Shown here piece by piece: positions 4,395-5,838 of a stretch of 5,838 nucleotides of DNA. Source of the stretch: Moorella sp. UBA4076 (lineage in GTDB: Bacteria > Bacillota > DSM-521 > Neomoorellales > Neomoorellaceae); assembly GCA_002383405.1 (NCBI GenBank), contig DFYS01000174.1, positions 1,491 to 7,328 on the forward strand. Direction: 5' to 3'. The number at the start of each line of letters is the position of its first letter. Within the stretch, counting starts at the first letter, position 1. The notes beneath the pieces were generated by a model. That model did not search any database. It saw only the letters and a list, made by a program, of their open reading frames with translations, and was not told the origin of the DNA. The position numbers and the translations under genes were made by a program.

Positions 4395-5069
4395 ATGCGC
4401 TGGTTAGGACATGCTAGTTTTTACCTGGAAAGCCCGGCCGGGGTGCGGCTGGTGACCGACCCTTACGGCCCCCAGGTTTCGCCGGCGGCGCCGGTGGTGA
4501 CGGCTGACGTAGTAACCATATCCCACGAGCACTTTGACCACAATTACCTGGAGAACATCAAGGGTAACCCGCAGGTGTGGCGGGGACTGACCCCGGACGG
4601 CTCCGACTGGTCCGGGCTGGAGCAAACGTTTAAAGACGTTTACGCCTATACTGTCCCTGCCTATCATGATGACGCCGCCGGCAATAAGCGAGGTAAAATC
4701 GCCATTTTTGTATTCGAGATCGGCAACCTGCGCCTGGCCCACCTGGGTGACCTGGGCCATCTTTTAGACGAGGAGCAGGTGCAAAAAATCGGCCGGCTCG
4801 ACGTAATGATGATCCCGGTAGGCGGTTACTTCACCATTGATGCCGGCCAGGCCTGGCAGGTGGTAGGGGCGCTGAAACCGCGGGTGGTTGTACCAATGCA
4901 CTACCTGGTGCCGGGTTTGCAGGGCTTCCCCATTGTCGGGGTTGATGCCTTTACGGCCGGCCGCGCCAATGTGCGCCGCCTTGGCGAAGGCAAAATCGAC
5001 ATCTGGAAAGAGAAACTGCCGGCGGAAACGGAGGTCTGGGTCCTGGCCGCCGGTCAACCGCGGATTTAG
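4395..5069 (+). CDS. Metallo-beta-lactamase-fold metal-dependent hydrolase (UlaG/UPF0173-like)
   Basis: A 224-residue protein with an excellent ribosome site (AGAGGAGG at 4379-4386, about 8 nt before the ATG). Seen, in order: WLGHASFYLE (3-12), LVTDPYG (19-25), the metal-binding block TISHEHFDHNYL (41-52, giving H44, H46, D48, H49), YHDDAAGNKRG (90-100, H91), LAHLGDLGH (114-122, D119), MMIPVGGYFTIDA (138-150) and VVVPMHY (164-170, H169). This order is that of the single-domain Lactamase_B_3 group, including UlaG-type lactonases and UPF0173 proteins: a cytoplasmic two-metal hydrolase. All ligand positions appear present, so it should be active. The substrate cannot be assigned; SHEHFDH in place of the usual THxHxDH is a conservative change. 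It stands alone, flanked by two related miniature transposons, with a likely terminator beyond the second. Family call sure, function general. Confidence 0.9.
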   Translation: MRWLGHASFYLESPAGVRLVTDPYGPQVSPAAPVVTADVVTISHEHFDHNYLENIKGNPQVWRGLTPDGSDWSGLEQTFKDVYAYTVPAYHDDAAGNKRGKIAIFVFEIGNLRLAHLGDLGHLLDEEQVQKIGRLDVMMIPVGGYFTIDAGQAWQVVGALKPRVVVPMHYLVPGLQGFPIVGVDAFTAGRANVRRLGEGKIDIWKEKLPAETEVWVLAAGQPRI

Positions 5070-5083
5070 CGGATTTAAATGTA

Positions 5084-5249
5084 GTAACTCTGCTGATACC
5101 GCCAGAACGGCATGGGTGTCTGTATAGCCTATCCGGCAGTCAGCTTGATAGCAATAGCCCGCGAAGCCCGTTTGATGGCCGAAGGGGTTCATGATCCCGG
5201 CGGCAGGTAATACCGGGCTGGCTCAAGGGATGGTAGTCTGCGCAGTTGC
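5084..5249. mobile_element. Diverged second copy of the IS66-type miniature element
   Basis: The left end GTAACTCTGCTGA (5084-5096) and right end GCAGTTGC (5242-5249) resemble the termini of the element at 4094-4227. Internal blocks also align: GTCAGCTTGAtAGCAATA (5140-5157), then ATGATCC (5192-5198), GGCAGGT (5203-5209) and GGATGGTAGT (5228-5237), in the same order and orientation. It is about 166 bp, longer mainly in its left part. No clean target duplication remains, so this is an older insertion. It begins 14 bp after the hydrolase stop. Confidence 0.55.
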
Positions 5250-5273
5250 ATTTAGTGAAGATATTACTCTCAT

Positions 5274-5319
5274 AACCCTATGGCCTTTTTACTGAGGACC
5301 GATGGGGTTTTATTTTATT
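5274..5319 (+). terminator. Likely intrinsic terminator of the hydrolase transcript
   Basis: AACCCTAT (5274-5281) pairs with ATGGGGTT (5302-5309, one G-T pair), continued by GGCC (5282-5285) with GGACC (5296-5300), two bulged bases and a 10-nt loop. A T-rich tail (TTTTATTTTATT, 5308-5319) follows on the plus strand. It separates the hydrolase unit from the mazEF promoter. Confidence 0.5.
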
Positions 5320-5358
5320 CCGCTCCGGCAGAGAACGGGATTTTCCTTTTCATCCCCA

Positions 5359-5386
5359 TTGATTCTGGTAAAAAATATGTTAGAAT
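5359..5386 (+). promoter_or_regulatory. Promoter of the mazEF pair
   Basis: TTGATT (5359-5364) and TAGAAT (5381-5386) are separated by 16 bp, predicting a start near 5393, about 28 nt before the antitoxin ATG. I see no clear inverted repeat over the -10. Autoregulation by the antitoxin is expected from the family rather than seen. Confidence 0.55.
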
Positions 5387-5420
5387 GGAATTGGCGTCAG
5401 ACAAATAGGAGGCGATAAAG

Positions 5421-5681
5421 ATGGAACAAATGCGTACAACAGTCAGGATGCCGGCAGAGCTGCTAAAAGCCATTGAGGTTGTCCGCGACCTGGAAGAGTT
5501 TCCGACGCTGAGCGACTTTATCCGGCGCGCGGTGGAAAAGTATGTTAAGGAAAAAAGGCGGGAAAAGGTCACCGGTGAATGTAAGAAGCTGGCCGAAGGA
5601 CAAGACGCTGGTGCCCTGGCGGAAGTAGATATAACCGATTATGCCCGGCGCATGGCTCAGGCGGAAAGGGGTGAACTTTAA
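5421..5681 (+). CDS. mazE: MazE-type ribbon-helix-helix antitoxin
   Basis: An 86-residue protein with AGGAGG (5407-5412) 8 nt before the ATG. Seen: a ribbon strand MRTTVRMP (4-11), helix about 12-25 (AELLKAIEVVRDLE) and helix about 29-45 (TLSDFIRRAVEKYVKEK). This is a ribbon-helix-helix (CopG-like) DNA-binding domain. A charged C-terminal half (46-86, ending VDITDYARRMAQAERGEL) is the probable toxin-binding region. The domain type differs from the SpoVT/AbrB-fold MazE of E. coli, but ribbon-helix-helix antitoxins paired with MazF are usual in Firmicutes. The stop and the toxin start share a base (TAATG), so translation is coupled. Role: neutralises the downstream MazF and probably represses this promoter. 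The symbol is family-level and rests partly on the neighbour. Confidence 0.8.
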   Translation: MEQMRTTVRMPAELLKAIEVVRDLEEFPTLSDFIRRAVEKYVKEKRREKVTGECKKLAEGQDAGALAEVDITDYARRMAQAERGEL

Positions 5682-5838
5682 TGCCCGGAGAAGTACCCCG
5701 CCCGGGGGATATTTTCCGGGTGAGCCTGGAAGGTACGGGCCATGTCCTTCGCGGACCCCATTACGGGGTGGTAGTATCCGATGAACCCTTTAACTACCTG
5801 TCGACAGTAGTCATCATTCCCCTCTCCACAGGGGCTAA
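5681..5838 (+). CDS. mazF: MazF/PemK-type endoribonuclease toxin, partial (C-terminus beyond window)
   Basis: The ATG at 5681 overlaps the antitoxin stop by one base, and 52 codons plus two bases are visible before the window ends. Seen: PRPGDIFRVSLE (6-17), the usual MazF first strand ('RRGDIy.v.l'), then GHVLRGPHYGVVVSD (20-34), and LSTVVIIPLSTGA (39-51), matching the 'tviv.plts' strand. The common 'GseqgG.RPvvVis' loop is replaced here by a version with RGPHYG, which I take to be a subfamily trait rather than damage. The conserved Arg before GDIF is present. Known of the family: sequence-specific mRNA or rRNA endonuclease, inhibited by the paired antitoxin. The rest of the active site is outside the window. 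Confidence 0.85.
   Translation, partial: MPGEVPRPGDIFRVSLEGTGHVLRGPHYGVVVSDEPFNYLSTVVIIPLSTGA

Noticed and set aside
4404..5192. Two minus-strand open frames (4404-4760 and 4764-5192) under the hydrolase gene
   Set aside because: Both are shadows of the hydrolase reading frame; no recognisable motifs, and the second runs through the old miniature element.
5315..5572. Minus-strand 85-codon frame over the mazE start
   Set aside because: It is antisense to the mazEF promoter and antitoxin gene, both well supported; low-complexity Ser-rich composition.
1..5838. tRNA, rRNA, CRISPR array or known riboswitch
   Set aside because: I saw no cloverleaf with a TTC-loop signature, no regularly spaced direct repeats of CRISPR size, and no riboswitch core sequence that I recognise.

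Overview
The window looks like chromosome from a moderately GC-rich, thermophilic-type clostridial Firmicute. A Moorella-like organism is my best guess from the protein sequences and the strong AGGAGG-type ribosome sites; this is inference, and no marker gene is present. It reads as an accessory, stress- and mobility-rich stretch: toxin-antitoxin (TA) type genes recur, between short housekeeping-like single genes and mobile-element debris.

Layout. Bases 1-823 (minus) hold a two-gene unit: a small antitoxin-like protein (resembling DUF6922) overlapping by 8 bp an AbiEii-type nucleotidyltransferase, which is cut by the window start. Just upstream (824-1020, minus) is a broken brnT-like toxin gene, whose tail now reads in frame into the small antitoxin gene. 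Bases 1122-1862 (plus) hold a complete vapBC-type pair (ribbon-helix-helix antitoxin plus PIN-domain toxin) with a clear promoter and repeat-type operator. Bases 1863-2510 lack any annotatable large gene. They do contain a short hydrophobic ORF with one membrane span (2236-2325), strong hairpins and, on the opposite strand, a good sigma-A promoter (2423-2452) pointing back into that ORF. This is the layout of a type I toxin with convergent antisense RNA, and it is the most interesting candidate here.

Bases 2511-3656 (minus) encode a membrane-anchored CapA-family protein. Divergent from it, 3904-4155 encodes a small coiled-coil protein with 11-residue repeats. Its 3' end lies inside a 134-bp miniature transposon (4094-4227) with perfect 12-bp terminal inverted repeats beginning GTAA and a perfect 8-bp target duplication, which fits the IS66 family. 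A metallo-beta-lactamase-fold hydrolase follows (4395-5069). After it comes a diverged second copy of the same miniature element (5084-5249) and a likely terminator. The window closes with a mazEF-type pair (5421-5838), the toxin being cut by the window end.

How the genes work together: each TA pair is organised as its own translationally coupled unit (8-bp overlap, 1-nt gap, TAATG overlap). Each antitoxin with a ribbon-helix-helix domain probably represses its own promoter. The CapA-like, coiled-coil and hydrolase genes look like independent transcription units, and I see no shared pathway.
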